This document shows positions 18,115 to 27,660 of a stretch of DNA of 64,000 nucleotides, one piece after another. How positions within the stretch are numbered: the first letter of the stretch is position 1; every line of letters begins with the position of its first letter. The stretch spans positions 62,001 to 126,000 of the forward strand of contig NZ_CANLZZ010000003.1 in the NCBI RefSeq assembly GCF_947495725.1. The letters run 5' to 3'. This DNA comes from an uncultured Lutibacter sp. GTDB taxonomy: Bacteria > Bacteroidota > Bacteroidia > Flavobacteriales > Flavobacteriaceae. A model generated the notes under the pieces. It had not been told where the DNA came from. It saw nothing but the letters and a program-made list of their open reading frames with translations, and did not search any database. Both the position numbers and the translations under genes were made by a program.

Positions 18115-19305
18115 ATGAAAATTTTAATAATAAATTCGGGTAGTTCTTCAATTAAATATCAATTGTTTAATATGCCTTCTGAAGAGGTTATTTGCTCTGG
18201 AATTGTAGAGCGTATTGGTTTGGAAAATCCAAAAATAAAATACAAATCTAATTCAGATGAGATTGAAAGAGTATGTAGAATAGCAAATCATAAAGTTGGT
18301 TTAGAAAAAGTAGTTAAATTTTTGTTAGATGCTGAAGTTGGTGTTATTAAATCTACGTCCGAAATTTCAGCAGTTGGCCATAGAGTTGTTCATGGTGGTA
18401 GTACTTTTTCTAAAACTGTTGTAATAAACGAAGAAGTAAAAACAAAAATTAAAGATTTGTTTTCATTAGCTCCACTGCATAACCCGGCAAATTATGAAGG
18501 TATTGTAGTTGCCGAAGAAATTTTTCCAGAAGCAAAACAAATTGCTGTTTTTGACACAGCTTTTCATCAAACTATGCCAATTGAGGCTTATAAGTATGCA
18601 ATACCAAATAAATTTTTAGATGAATTTAGTATTCGTAGATATGGTTTTCATGGAACAAGTCATAAATATGTAGCCGAAAAGGCCATAGAGTATTTAGAAG
18701 GAAAAAACTGTTCTAAAATTATTACTATTCATTTAGGTGGTGGCTGTAGTATTACCGCAGTAAAAGATGGTAAAAGTATCGATACTTCTTTAGGTTTTGG
18801 ACCTGTTGCAGGATTAATTATGGGAGGAAGAAGTGGAGATATTGATTCTTCAATTATTTTTCATTTAGTAAATAATTTAGGTTATGAATTAAATGAAGTA
18901 AATAATATACTTCAAAAAGAAAGTGGTATGGTTGGATTAACAGATGGTTTATCCGATTATAGAGATATTGAAGCGGAAGCAGAAGCTGGTGATGAAAAAT
19001 GTCAATTGGCTTTAGAAATGGCAGCCTATAGAATTAGACAATATTTAGGTAGTTATATTGCTGTATTAAATGGAGTAGATGCAATTGTATTTACTGCAGG
19101 AGTTGGAGAGAATTCTGTTCCTATGCGTAAAATGGTTTGTGAAAACTTAGATTTCTTTGGAATAGATATTGATCTTGAAAAAAACAATATGAAAGCTAGA
19201 AAAATTGAAGAAATTCATACTTCAAAATCAAAAGTTAAACTTTTGGTTATCCCAACTAATGAAGAGTTAGAAATTGCTAAACAATCTTTTGAACTGTTAA
19301 ATTAA
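18115..19305 (+). CDS. ackA: acetate kinase
   Basis: Interconverts acetyl phosphate plus ADP and acetate plus ATP. The 396-aa ASKHA-fold protein opens with MKILIINSGSSSIKYQ and contains VGHRVVHGG, FDTAFH (catalytic aspartate region), RRYGFHGTSHKYV and GLIMGGRSGDID. The length matches the family. It is the second gene of the pta-ackA operon, with a single intergenic base. A long perfect AT-rich hairpin at 19314-19354 follows and probably separates it from the convergent gene. Confidence 0.98.
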   Translation: MKILIINSGSSSIKYQLFNMPSEEVICSGIVERIGLENPKIKYKSNSDEIERVCRIANHKVGLEKVVKFLLDAEVGVIKSTSEISAVGHRVVHGGSTFSKTVVINEEVKTKIKDLFSLAPLHNPANYEGIVVAEEIFPEAKQIAVFDTAFHQTMPIEAYKYAIPNKFLDEFSIRRYGFHGTSHKYVAEKAIEYLEGKNCSKIITIHLGGGCSITAVKDGKSIDTSLGFGPVAGLIMGGRSGDIDSSIIFHLVNNLGYELNEVNNILQKESGMVGLTDGLSDYRDIEAEAEAGDEKCQLALEMAAYRIRQYLGSYIAVLNGVDAIVFTAGVGENSVPMRKMVCENLDFFGIDIDLEKNNMKARKIEEIHTSKSKVKLLVIPTNEELEIAKQSFELLN

Positions 19306-19313
19306 TAATTATA

Positions 19314-19354
19314 AATAATAGTAGTATAATTTTTTAAATTATACTACTATTATT
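19314..19354. terminator. long AT-rich hairpin between ackA and the convergent CBM gene
   Basis: Perfect 19-bp arms at 19314-19332 and 19336-19354 enclose a 3-base loop. The right arm includes the stop codon of the minus-strand gene. There is no strong T-run at either side, so it may act as a transcript-end stabiliser for both mRNAs as much as an intrinsic terminator. Confidence 0.6.
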
Positions 19355-20793
19355 CTTAAATGCACCATATTAGAGTTATTTATAATTCTAATAAAATATA
19401 ATCCTTGTTTTAGATTAGAGAGGTTTATTTGGTTTTTTGAATTAAGAAGAACTTTAGAAAAAATTAAGCTTCCTTTTGTATCATAACAATATACTTTTGA
19501 ATTACCATTTAATTTTGTTAAATCATAATATAAATTGTTATTATAATAAAATAACTGAATTTTAGTTTTTAGTATTTCATTATTATTACTTAATGTAGTA
19601 CGTTCAGTGGATTCAATATCAGTACATGGTTCTATGTAGGTCCAATTACCACTATTGGATTCAGGAGTTTTATTAACGGTACTATCATGAATACATTCAT
19701 ATATGTTACCATTAGAATATACTAAATCTCCAGTTTCATAAAAATTCATTGGATAGTAATTTTGTACTCCGCAGTATCCATAATTTATAGTAGGGCAAGC
19801 ACTTCCATCACTTTTAACACCTTCATTACAATCTCCAGAATATTGCCAAGTACTGTTGTCACCTGGTTTTTCCCCAGGATTTGCATAATTTCTATTTTCC
19901 CAAGTTTTACAATCATAATACACTTGTGTTCCATTTGTTGGATAAGTTATATTTGAATTATAGTCAGGAACCCGACAATTAAGGCTTAAATCAATATTAC
20001 AATATGGAATTTCTTCACAAAACCCTAATGAAATCCATACAGCATCTTCTCCAGGTGTTTTACCTCCAATATCCCATAGGTTTTGCCAGATTAAGCAATC
20101 ATAATATACTTTACTGTTAGCAATATATCCCATTAATGGATCATATTCTTGAGCTCCGCAAAAAGTAGGAGGAGGGCATTCAGCTCCTTCTTCGCAATAA
20201 GAAACATATTCCCATGGGCCATACATAGTTCCTGGTTTGTCATTTTTTACATTTCGGCTTGCAATCCAAATGGCACATTCTGAATATACAATTGTTCCTG
20301 TTGAATAAGGAATTGTACTATCATATTCATATGCATTACAATAAAAATTAGGTTTAGAACACTCACCTCCAGAACTACTATCACTACAATAATCAATAAA
20401 ACGCCAAGCCCCATAAAGTTCTCCTGGAGTTTCACCTTGAGTCCAATATTTACTTTCCCATATTTTACAATCATATAGTACTCTTGTTCCATCAATATTG
20501 TAGGCTTTAGAAGCACTGTATTCTAATAAACCGCAATTTAATTCTTGTGCTTTAACCTGAGTTTCTATTTTTTTTGAAGAATTAAAGTTATTTAGACCTA
20601 AAATAGAAATTATACTTGTATCAATTTCTATAATAGTCTTGCTAAAAGAAGTTTTTAATAATGAATTATAATTTGTAGCTAAATCTTCTTTAAAAACGGT
20701 TTGCAAATCAATATAAGAGTGGGAATTTATTTTTCCAAACACCATTAACATTATAGAAAATAAGATTAGAAATTGGGGCTTTCGATTGTACAT
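19339..20793 (-). CDS. secreted T9SS protein with five chitin-binding-like (CBM5/12) modules
   Basis: An extracellular or surface protein of 484 aa. An N-terminal hydrophobic signal peptide (QFLILFSIMLMVFG) is followed by a linker, then five cysteine-bounded repeats at about residues 87-136, 152-200, 212-259, 273-322 and 341-390. Each repeat has the pattern C-x-EY-(x)n-Y-(x)n-V-Y-x-C-x-IW-(x)n-PG-(x)n-W-(x)n-C, with tyrosines and tryptophans placed as in chitin-binding type 3 (CBM5/12) modules plus paired cysteines. The last ~80 residues form a T9SS type A sorting domain (GLYFIRII near the end). No catalytic domain is present, so a glycan-binding or adhesive role is inferred. It is convergent with ackA. 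Confidence 0.8.
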   Translation of the reverse strand: MYNRKPQFLILFSIMLMVFGKINSHSYIDLQTVFKEDLATNYNSLLKTSFSKTIIEIDTSIISILGLNNFNSSKKIETQVKAQELNCGLLEYSASKAYNIDGTRVLYDCKIWESKYWTQGETPGELYGAWRFIDYCSDSSSGGECSKPNFYCNAYEYDSTIPYSTGTIVYSECAIWIASRNVKNDKPGTMYGPWEYVSYCEEGAECPPPTFCGAQEYDPLMGYIANSKVYYDCLIWQNLWDIGGKTPGEDAVWISLGFCEEIPYCNIDLSLNCRVPDYNSNITYPTNGTQVYYDCKTWENRNYANPGEKPGDNSTWQYSGDCNEGVKSDGSACPTINYGYCGVQNYYPMNFYETGDLVYSNGNIYECIHDSTVNKTPESNSGNWTYIEPCTDIESTERTTLSNNNEILKTKIQLFYYNNNLYYDLTKLNGNSKVYCYDTKGSLIFSKVLLNSKNQINLSNLKQGLYFIRIINNSNMVHLRIIVV

Positions 20794-20983
20794 AATTTAA
20801 CTATGTAGGGTTAATCATTATAAAAGTAGGGAAAAAATGGACAAGAAAAAATATTTTGAACAAAAAAAGACTAAATAGTATTATTAATTTAATAATTAAA
20901 CCAATTATATCTTAAAAAAATCGAAAAACAATCAATTTCAACTTTTAAAATAGTTTATATTCTAAATTATTAGGTTTATTAAA

Positions 20984-21013
20984 AAAGTCGGTAAAACCTA
21001 ATTTACCGACTTT
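20984..21013 (-). terminator. terminator of fumC
   Basis: Perfect 12-bp arms AAAGTCGGTAAA and TTTACCGACTTT with a 6-base loop. The A-run on the left gives the U-run in minus-strand RNA. The rest of the 243-base interval to the CBM gene is AT-rich and holds no ORF that I can support. Confidence 0.9.
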
Positions 21014-21036
21014 AATATTTGTTAAAATAATTGTTT

Positions 21037-22422
21037 TTAAATCATATTTTCTGGTTTTACCCAAGCATCATATTCTTCAGGGGTAACATACCCCAATTTT
21101 ACAGCTTCTTCTTTTAAAGTAGTTCCATTTTTATGCGCATTATTTGCAATTTCAGCGGCTTTATAATAACCTATTTTAGAATTTAATGCAGTTACCAACA
21201 TTAATGAATTATTAACTAATTCGGCTATTCTAGAATGGTTTGGTTTTATTCCTTTAACACAATGTTTTTCAAAACTAGCACAAGCATCTCCAATTAATTG
21301 AGCGGATTGTAAAAAGTTAGAGGTTATAACTGGCTTAAAAACATTTAATTCAAAATGTCCTTGTGCACCAGCTATTGTAATTGTTACATCATTTCCCATT
21401 ACTTGTGCGCAAACCATTGTTAAAGCTTCACATTGTGTGGGATTTACTTTACCTGGCATAATTGAACTTCCGGGTTCATTTGCAGGAATAATTAATTCTC
21501 CAATTCCAGATCGTGGGCCAGAAGCCATCATTCTAATATCGTTTGCTATTTTATTTAAACTAACTGCTAATTGTTTTAAAGCACCGTGAGTTTCAATTAT
21601 TGCATCGTGAGAGGCTAATGCTTCAAATTTATTTTTGGCGGTGATAAAAGGTAATCCCGTATATTCAGCTATTTTTTTTGCAACTAAAACATCATATCCT
21701 TTGGGAGAATTTAAACCAGTTCCAACAGCGGTTCCTCCCAAAGCTAATTCCGCTAAATGTGGTAAAGTGTTTTTTAGAGCTTTTAATCCATGATTTAATT
21801 GAGAAACATAACCCGAAAATTCTTGACCTAAGGTTAACGGAGTTGCATCCATTAAATGGGTTCTTCCAATTTTAATAATAGTTGCAAATTCTTCAGATTT
21901 TGATTTAAGTGTATCGCGTAATTGTTCAATTCCAGGAATGGTTGTGTTAATTATCATTTTATAACAAGCTATATGCATTGCTGTAGGAAAAGTATCGTTA
22001 CTCGATTGCGATTTGTTAACATCGTCGTTTGGATAAATAAATTTGTCATTTTCACCAACAACTTTTCCCATTAATTCTTGAGCACGATTGGCAATTACCT
22101 CGTTAATATTCATATTGGTTTGAGTACCAGAACCTGTTTGCCATATTACTAATGGAAATTGATTATCTAATTTTCCTGCTAAAATTTCGTCACAAACTTT
22201 TGAAATTAAACTTGTTTTTTCTTTAGATAAAACACCTAACTCACAGTTTGTACGTGAAGCTGCTTTTTTTAAATAAGCAAATCCATAAATAATTTCTAAA
22301 GGCATAGAAGAAGAAGGTCCAATTTTAAAATTATTTCTTGAACGTTCCGTTTGAGCTCCCCAATATTTGTCTAAGGGAACTCTTATAGATCCCATAGTAT
22401 CTTTTTCAATTCTATATTTCAT
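21037..22422 (-). CDS. fumC: class II fumarate hydratase
   Basis: The iron-independent homotetrameric fumarase of the TCA cycle. The 461-aa protein begins [25 protein letters not shown] and shows [39 protein letters not shown] and the superfamily signature [16 protein letters not shown] with the catalytic-loop serine. Length and motifs match FumC rather than aspartase or argininosuccinate lyase. It is divergently arranged with a class I fumarase across 280 bases, so both fumarase types are encoded back to back. A strong terminator lies at 20984-21013. Confidence 0.95.
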   Translation of the reverse strand: MKYRIEKDTMGSIRVPLDKYWGAQTERSRNNFKIGPSSSMPLEIIYGFAYLKKAASRTNCELGVLSKEKTSLISKVCDEILAGKLDNQFPLVIWQTGSGTQTNMNINEVIANRAQELMGKVVGENDKFIYPNDDVNKSQSSNDTFPTAMHIACYKMIINTTIPGIEQLRDTLKSKSEEFATIIKIGRTHLMDATPLTLGQEFSGYVSQLNHGLKALKNTLPHLAELALGGTAVGTGLNSPKGYDVLVAKKIAEYTGLPFITAKNKFEALASHDAIIETHGALKQLAVSLNKIANDIRMMASGPRSGIGELIIPANEPGSSIMPGKVNPTQCEALTMVCAQVMGNDVTITIAGAQGHFELNVFKPVITSNFLQSAQLIGDACASFEKHCVKGIKPNHSRIAELVNNSLMLVTALNSKIGYYKAAEIANNAHKNGTTLKEEAVKLGYVTPEEYDAWVKPENMI

Positions 22423-22657
22423 AAAAAATAATTACTTTATAAATTAGCTTACTTCTAAATTAAATATAAGCATTAATTTTTTAAATTATTGATAAGCATA
22501 AAATGGCAGTAGTTAAAAAGGAAAAAGTTATGTACAAGTTTTTGTTGAAATTAAACTTATTTTTGTTTACTTCTGATAAATGTCATTTTCTTGCTGTTTT
22601 TCTAACTATAAAAGATAAATAAACCTTTTTTTTACTAACTTTTTTCTTCTTCAATTG

Positions 22658-22665
22658 TATATTTG
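22658..22665 (+). promoter_or_regulatory. -7 promoter element for class I fumarase
   Basis: TATATTTG is a perfect TAnnTTTG box, 37 bases before the fumarase ATG. I do not see a convincing -33 element at the usual spacing. The remaining part of the 280-base region between the two fumarase genes is AT-rich and shows no clear regulatory repeat. Confidence 0.5.
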
Positions 22666-22702
22666 CAAGAGTAAAAAATGAATTTCAATAAAAATATATA
22701 AG

Positions 22703-24310
22703 ATGTCTGAATTTAAATACCAAAAACCGTTTCCTATTACAAAGGACACGACAAAGTATCGTTTGTTAACTAAAGACCACGTTTCTGTAGTTGAGTTTGA
22801 TGGACGTAAAATTTTAAAAGTATCACCAGAAGGAATTGAGTTACTTTCCCAAGCTGCATATCACGATGTATCTTTTTACCTACGTGCTACTCACTTAGAA
22901 AAATTAGAGACTATTCTTAAAGATCCAGAAGCAACTGATAACGATCGTTTTGTAGCTTATACAATGTTGTTAAATCAAATGGTTACAGCAGCTGGCGAAT
23001 TACCAACTTGTCAAGATACCGGAACTGCTATTTGTGTGGCTAAAAAAGGTGAAGATGTTTACACAGGAGTAAATGATGCTGAATATATTTCAAAAGGTGT
23101 TTACAATACATACCAAGAAGATAATTTACGTTTTTCTCAAATTGTTCCACAAACAATGTTAAAAGAGAAAAATTCTGGAAATAATCTTCCAGCTCAAATT
23201 GATATTTATTCTGAAACTGGAGATAAATATGAATTTTTATTTATAACTAAAGGTGGTGGTTCAGCAAATAAAACATATTTGTACCAAATGACTAAGTCTT
23301 TATTAACTGAAGAAAACTTAACAAACTTTATTAAGAAGCATATTATGGATTTAGGAACATCTGCATGTCCTCCTTACCATTTAGCATTTGTAGTTGGTGG
23401 AACTTCTGCTGAAGCAAACTTAGCAACAGTAAAAAAAGCATCTGCAGGTTATTTAGATCATTTACCAACTGAAGGAAACGATGGCGGACAAGCTTTTCGT
23501 GATCTTGAGTGGGAAGAAAAAATTACAAAAATTTGTCAAGAAAGTGGAGTAGGAGCTCAATTTGGAGGTAAATATTTTGTACACGATGTACGTGTAATTC
23601 GTTTACCTCGTCATGCTGCATCTTGTCCAGTTGGATTGGGTGTTAGTTGCAGTGCAGACCGTAATGTTAAAGGTAAAATTACTTCGGAAGGAATTTTCTT
23701 AGAACAATTAGAAAAAAATCCAGCACAATTTTTACCAAAAGAAGCACCGCACCTAAAAGATGCTATTGAGTTAGACTTAGATCAACCAATGGAAAAAATT
23801 CGTGAAGAGCTTTCAAAACATCCTGTAAAAACACGTTTCAGTTTAAGAGGTACCTTAATTGTTGCTCGTGATATGGCACACGCAAGAATTAGTGAAATGC
23901 TTGCTAATGGCGAAGAAATGCCTCAATACTTTAAAGATCATCCGGTATATTATGCAGGACCAGCAAAAACTCCTAAAGGAATGCCTTCAGGAAGTTTTGG
24001 GCCAACAACAGCAGGTAGAATGGATCCTTATGTAGATCCTTTCCAAAAAGCTGGAGGAAGTATGGTAATGGTGGCAAAAGGTAACCGCTCACAACAAGTT
24101 ACAGACGCTTGTAAAGCTAATGGAGGTTTTTATCTTGGTTCTATTGGTGGACCTGCTGCAATTTTAGCTAAAAACAGTATTAAATCTGTTGAAGTAATTG
24201 ACTTTCCTGAATTAGGAATGGAAGCGGTACGTAAAATTAGAATTGAAGATTTTCCGGCATTCTTATTAGTAGATGATAAAGGAAATGATTTCTTTGCTGA
24301 ATTTAAATAA
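22703..24310 (+). CDS. class I (iron-sulfur) fumarate hydratase
   Basis: A single-chain [4Fe-4S] fumarase of 535 aa, FumA/FumB type. The alpha-like N-terminal region has the cluster-binding cysteines in [29 protein letters not shown] and [17 protein letters not shown]. The beta-like C-terminal region has [13 protein letters not shown] and [10 protein letters not shown]. These oxygen-sensitive enzymes convert fumarate and malate and are favoured when iron is available and oxygen is low, which fits the cbb3 oxidase in this window. It is divergent from the class II enzyme. Codon usage looks more conservative than that of its neighbours (many CGT arginines), suggesting high expression. Confidence 0.95.
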   Translation: MSEFKYQKPFPITKDTTKYRLLTKDHVSVVEFDGRKILKVSPEGIELLSQAAYHDVSFYLRATHLEKLETILKDPEATDNDRFVAYTMLLNQMVTAAGELPTCQDTGTAICVAKKGEDVYTGVNDAEYISKGVYNTYQEDNLRFSQIVPQTMLKEKNSGNNLPAQIDIYSETGDKYEFLFITKGGGSANKTYLYQMTKSLLTEENLTNFIKKHIMDLGTSACPPYHLAFVVGGTSAEANLATVKKASAGYLDHLPTEGNDGGQAFRDLEWEEKITKICQESGVGAQFGGKYFVHDVRVIRLPRHAASCPVGLGVSCSADRNVKGKITSEGIFLEQLEKNPAQFLPKEAPHLKDAIELDLDQPMEKIREELSKHPVKTRFSLRGTLIVARDMAHARISEMLANGEEMPQYFKDHPVYYAGPAKTPKGMPSGSFGPTTAGRMDPYVDPFQKAGGSMVMVAKGNRSQQVTDACKANGGFYLGSIGGPAAILAKNSIKSVEVIDFPELGMEAVRKIRIEDFPAFLLVDDKGNDFFAEFK

Positions 24311-24338
24311 TTAGCAAATTTAAATTATTAAAAAATTA

Positions 24339-24376
24339 GACATTAAAGTGGTAAAATTCTTTAGTGTCTTTTTTTT
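24339..24376 (+). terminator. terminator of class I fumarase
   Basis: GACATTAAAG and CTTTAGTGTC pair with a single mismatch (T-G wobble type) around a 10-base loop and are followed by eight T residues. Confidence 0.85.
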
Positions 24377-24441
24377 GTTTAAAAATATGAGAATTATCAT
24401 TAAAAAATTAGAAAAGAGTGTTATTAATTCAAAATAAATTT

Positions 24442-24449
24442 TAATTTTG
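24442..24449 (+). promoter_or_regulatory. -7 promoter element for the 54-aa membrane protein
   Basis: TAATTTTG matches TAnnTTTG, 31 bases before the small ORF. A purine-rich AAAGG at 24472-24476 may act as ribosome binding site. The -33 region is poor. Confidence 0.45.
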
Positions 24450-24480
24450 CGATATATTATAAAAAATAAATAAAGGTACT

Positions 24481-24645
24481 ATGGATTTATCTCAATTTTC
24501 AGGTTTTTTAGTTTTCTTAACAATATTTACAATGGGATTTTGGTTAATGATTTTCTTATTAACTTTTGTTATTCCTTATTGGTTAGTTGGTTATTTTAGA
24601 GAAGCTTGGAAATATAGAAAAGGTGAACCAGTAAAAAAAGATTAA
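24481..24645 (+). CDS. small hydrophobic membrane protein (54 aa), uncharacterised
   Basis: An ATG at 24481 opens a 54-codon frame beginning MDLSQFSGFLVFLTIF and ending GEPVKKD. The central part is one long or two short membrane helices (about residues 7-40), followed by a positively charged tail (FREAWKYRKGEPVKK), which by the positive-inside rule puts the C-terminus in the cytosol. Support for it being real: a TAnnTTTG box upstream, a purine-rich RBS-like AAAGG 4 bases before the ATG, a terminator immediately before its promoter and another 17 bases after its stop, so it looks like a complete monocistronic unit. I do not recognise the family and cannot assign a function. Confidence 0.7.
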   Translation: MDLSQFSGFLVFLTIFTMGFWLMIFLLTFVIPYWLVGYFREAWKYRKGEPVKKD

Positions 24646-24662
24646 TTTCTTTTATATAAAAC

Positions 24663-24692
24663 AAAAAAAGCGACTATTCAGTCGCTTTTTTT
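24663..24692. terminator. bidirectional terminator between the 54-aa gene and the convergent secreted protein gene
   Basis: AAAAAAAGCGAC and GTCGCTTTTTTT form a perfect 12-bp stem with a 6-base loop and runs on both sides. Confidence 0.92.
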
Positions 24693-24711
24693 TGTTTACA
24701 ATTTGTGATTA

Positions 24712-25059
24712 CTATTTTTTCTTTTGGCTCTTTTGAAATGCTGAAATTGCTTGGATTACAGCTTTACCTTTTTCTTTACCTAATAATTTGTTAAAGCTTT
24801 TGTTTCTGTTTTGATTCAATTCTTTCATCTTCGCCTTTTTATCTTCGCCGGTTAAAGCTTTAATAGCTTTTTTTTCTGTGGCAAGTTTTGTCATAATGTC
24901 TTTAACACCTGCCGTTTCATCTGCAGATAAAGAAACTTCATTTGAAACATAAGTTACTACTTTATCAATGTAAGATGCTTTTTTTGCTTTTTGAGCAAAA
25001 CTACTCTGCACCGTTAAAAATAAAATAGTAACGCATAAAATTGTTTTGATTGTTTTCAT
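24712..25059 (-). CDS. small exported lysine-rich helical protein, uncharacterised
   Basis: A 115-aa protein with a clear signal peptide (MKTIKTILCVTILFLTVQSSFAQ) and a mature part that is strongly basic and predicted helical, with many lysines and no cysteines. The pattern of spaced acidic/basic helices (SADETAGVKDIMTKLATEKKAIK, then KMKELNQNRNKSFNKLLGKEK) recalls Spy/CpxP-like periplasmic chaperone helices, but the LTxxQ motif is not present, so that is only a structural analogy. It lies 50 bases downstream of a beta-barrel receptor gene on the same strand, and may share its transcript. Function unknown. Confidence 0.65.
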   Translation of the reverse strand: MKTIKTILCVTILFLTVQSSFAQKAKKASYIDKVVTYVSNEVSLSADETAGVKDIMTKLATEKKAIKALTGEDKKAKMKELNQNRNKSFNKLLGKEKGKAVIQAISAFQKSQKKK

Positions 25060-25109
25060 ATAAAATTATTAAAATTAATTATATTAAATGTACTCTTTTT
25101 TTTTATACT

Positions 25110-27566
25110 TTAAAACATTTCATCATCTCCATTACCATTATATCCACTTTGTCGTTCTCTTTGCTTTTTCTGATTAAATCTATAAGTAAAATTTAATAAA
25201 AATTGTCTTTCTCTGTATTGAAACTCGCCATAAGTATAGGTGGTTGGAGATAAAGTTTCTGATTTTCTTTTGCGCGAATTTAATAAGTCGCTAACATTAA
25301 ATGAGATTGTTGCTTTTTCTTTAAAGAGATCTTTACTAAAAGCTAAATTAATACTAACAAAACCTTCTCTAGTTGATTGTGCTCCTTCAAATGGAGCCAT
25401 ATACATTCCTCTAGTTTGCCAATCAATTTTACCAGGCAACGTTATCCTTGAAGTTAAATTTGTAAACCAAGAAATATTTTCAGCATCGTAGCTAATATTA
25501 TCGAAATCACCTTTAATAACAGATTTAAAAAAATTAAAACTATTTGATAGTCGCCACCATTTATACGGATTGTAATTTGCTGTAAATTCAAAACCATACC
25601 TATCTTGGTTACTTAAGTTTATTGGTGTTCTAATAACAACTTTTATATGATCTGGGTTTGGGTTTTGTTCGTTATAAATAACAGTATTACCATCACTATC
25701 TCTCCATTCATCAATTTGTACCATTTCAAAACTGTTTAGTGAATGTTGGTAATATAATGATGAGTTTAAAGTAAATTTATCCCATTTTTTTAAATAACCT
25801 AAATCAAATGAATTGGTATATGTAGGATCTAGATTAACATTTCCTTTTCTTATATAAGTTTCACTGGTACGAGATTCAAATGGATTTAAAAAATAGTGTC
25901 TTGGTCTTCTTAATCTTCGGCTGTAACCTAAGGTTAAACTTTCAGTGTCGGTAAATTCTAAACCTAAGTTTATGGTAGGAAATAATTCGGTCCAATTTTT
26001 ATTGTAAACCTCGTTGTTTTGTTCCAAATTAATTTTACGATCTGTATTTTCAACTCTTAATCCCAACAAATAAGAAAATTTGTTAATTTTTTTACCATAT
26101 TGAGAATATAGAGCGGTTACATTTTGTTCAAAATCTAAATTATTAGAAAAATTAGCATTATTTACAAACTGGTTGTTTTCAAATTTTTCTACTAAATAAT
26201 CAGAATCTAACTTATCTAAATTAACTCTAAAACCAAATTCAAATTGTGAGTTTTCTCCAATTGGTAAGGTATAATCTCCTTTAAATTCAATTTCAGAATC
26301 CTTTTCATTGGTCGAATTTCTTTCTGGATTGTTATTTGTATCTGAGATATTTGTGAAATTTTGCTCCTCGCTTGTACCGTATTGAAAATCGAATGTTAAT
26401 TTATGACCAGACTTTTCAAAATCTTTGGTATAATTAAAACTGTACTCAATTGTTTCATCTTTTTCGGTTTCTTCTTCAAGTCTAGTGCTTGAAGAAGTTA
26501 AATTGTATAAATTATTAAAGTTGCTAATTAGGTTTGTAGACAAATCATCTCCGTCCGATTTTCTATATAAAATAGCTCCAGTTAACGAACTTTTATCAGT
26601 TAAAAAATATTCCATCCCAAAACGAGTATTAAAACCATTTTGTTCTCTATCGTAATCAATAACTTCGTTTCTATAATTAGTAATGGTTGCATCATTATCA
26701 TAATAGGTTACGTTTGATAATGAATTTCCTGGTGATTTTCTTATACTATATCCTGTATTTGTAAAAAAGTTAGCTTTTTTCGTACGGTAATTAATATTGG
26801 TAGAAAGGCCAATGTTTTTTGGAATTCCTAAAGTTGAGGAAATAGATGCATTAAAGCCCTGAGCTTTTCCTTTACGTAAAATTATATTTAAAATACCAGC
26901 GGTTCCTTCGGCATCATAGCGAGCAGAAGGACTTGTAATTACTTCAACTTTTTCAATAGCATCAGCAGGCAATTGTCTTAAAGCATCAGTACCACCTAAT
27001 CCAACAAGTCCAGATGGTTTTCCATTTACCAAAATTCGAACATTCTCATTTCCACGTAAACTAACATTTCCTTCTACATCAACTGAAACGGAAGGAACAT
27101 TATCTAAAACATCTGAGGCCGTTCCTCCTTTAACAGTCATATCTTTACCAACGTTGTATATTTTTTTATCTAGCCTAATTTCTACGGTACTTTTTTCTGC
27201 AATAATTTCTACTTCATTTAAACTTTCAACATTAATTTGTAATAAAATAGTTCCCAAGTTTGTGTTTTCTTTTAGAATCTTATTTTTTATAGTTTTTGTT
27301 TTGAATGAAATAAACTCAACGGAAATATCATATGGACCTTTTGAAACTTCTATGCTAAATTTCCCATTTTCATTAGTAATTCCTCCGGTAATTGACTTGC
27401 CATTTAAGGGTTTTAAAACTATTGTAGCATATTCTAAAGGTTCCTTAGTATCAAAATCAATAACGGTTCCTGAAATTTCAACCTTAGTCAGTTTTTCATT
27501 TCCTTTGTATTGAGAAAATCCATTAATAGATGCAATTATTAACAACAACGAAGCAACATATTTCAT
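25110..27566 (-). CDS. TonB-receptor-like outer membrane beta-barrel family protein
   Basis: An 818-aa outer membrane protein with a signal peptide (MKYVASLLLIIASINGFSQ), an N-terminal carboxypeptidase-regulatory-like domain (about 28-105, VEISGTVIDFDTKEPLEYA), a plug-like domain (about 130-235, NVPSVSVDVEGNVSLRGNENV) and a beta-barrel of the OMP_b-brl_3 type that ends with an aromatic strand (FTYRF) and a short polar tail. The ligand is unknown. A paralog of similar design lies at 28057-30447 with an ArsC-like gene between them. A 24-bp inverted repeat 47 bases upstream of the start may be a regulator site. The C-terminus ends in GNGDDEMF rather than directly in the barrel aromatic residue. 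Confidence 0.9.
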   Translation of the reverse strand: MKYVASLLLIIASINGFSQYKGNEKLTKVEISGTVIDFDTKEPLEYATIVLKPLNGKSITGGITNENGKFSIEVSKGPYDISVEFISFKTKTIKNKILKENTNLGTILLQINVESLNEVEIIAEKSTVEIRLDKKIYNVGKDMTVKGGTASDVLDNVPSVSVDVEGNVSLRGNENVRILVNGKPSGLVGLGGTDALRQLPADAIEKVEVITSPSARYDAEGTAGILNIILRKGKAQGFNASISSTLGIPKNIGLSTNINYRTKKANFFTNTGYSIRKSPGNSLSNVTYYDNDATITNYRNEVIDYDREQNGFNTRFGMEYFLTDKSSLTGAILYRKSDGDDLSTNLISNFNNLYNLTSSSTRLEEETEKDETIEYSFNYTKDFEKSGHKLTFDFQYGTSEEQNFTNISDTNNNPERNSTNEKDSEIEFKGDYTLPIGENSQFEFGFRVNLDKLDSDYLVEKFENNQFVNNANFSNNLDFEQNVTALYSQYGKKINKFSYLLGLRVENTDRKINLEQNNEVYNKNWTELFPTINLGLEFTDTESLTLGYSRRLRRPRHYFLNPFESRTSETYIRKGNVNLDPTYTNSFDLGYLKKWDKFTLNSSLYYQHSLNSFEMVQIDEWRDSDGNTVIYNEQNPNPDHIKVVIRTPINLSNQDRYGFEFTANYNPYKWWRLSNSFNFFKSVIKGDFDNISYDAENISWFTNLTSRITLPGKIDWQTRGMYMAPFEGAQSTREGFVSINLAFSKDLFKEKATISFNVSDLLNSRKRKSETLSPTTYTYGEFQYRERQFLLNFTYRFNQKKQRERQSGYNGNGDDEMF

Positions 27567-27612
27567 AAGTACATTTATTTTATTTGTAAAAATAGTTAGA
27601 ATTCACTTTTAA

Positions 27613-27636
27613 ATATGTTAATGAATGTTAACATAT
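27613..27636. promoter_or_regulatory. operator-like inverted repeat upstream of the beta-barrel receptor gene
   Basis: Perfect 9-bp arms ATATGTTAA and TTAACATAT flank a 6-base centre, 47 bases before the ATG. The core ATGTTAA also occurs as a direct repeat with a 10-base period inside this element and twice upstream of the paralogous gene (30495 and 30519). This is a putative binding site only; AT-rich DNA produces such motifs by chance more often. Confidence 0.4.
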
Positions 27637-27660
27637 ATATTTAAAAAAAAATCATAAAAA

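Noticed and set aside
22503-22622. A 39-aa plus-strand ORF between the two fumarase genes
   Set aside because: It has no clear RBS, promoter or terminator, and its composition is what AT-rich intergenic DNA yields by chance.
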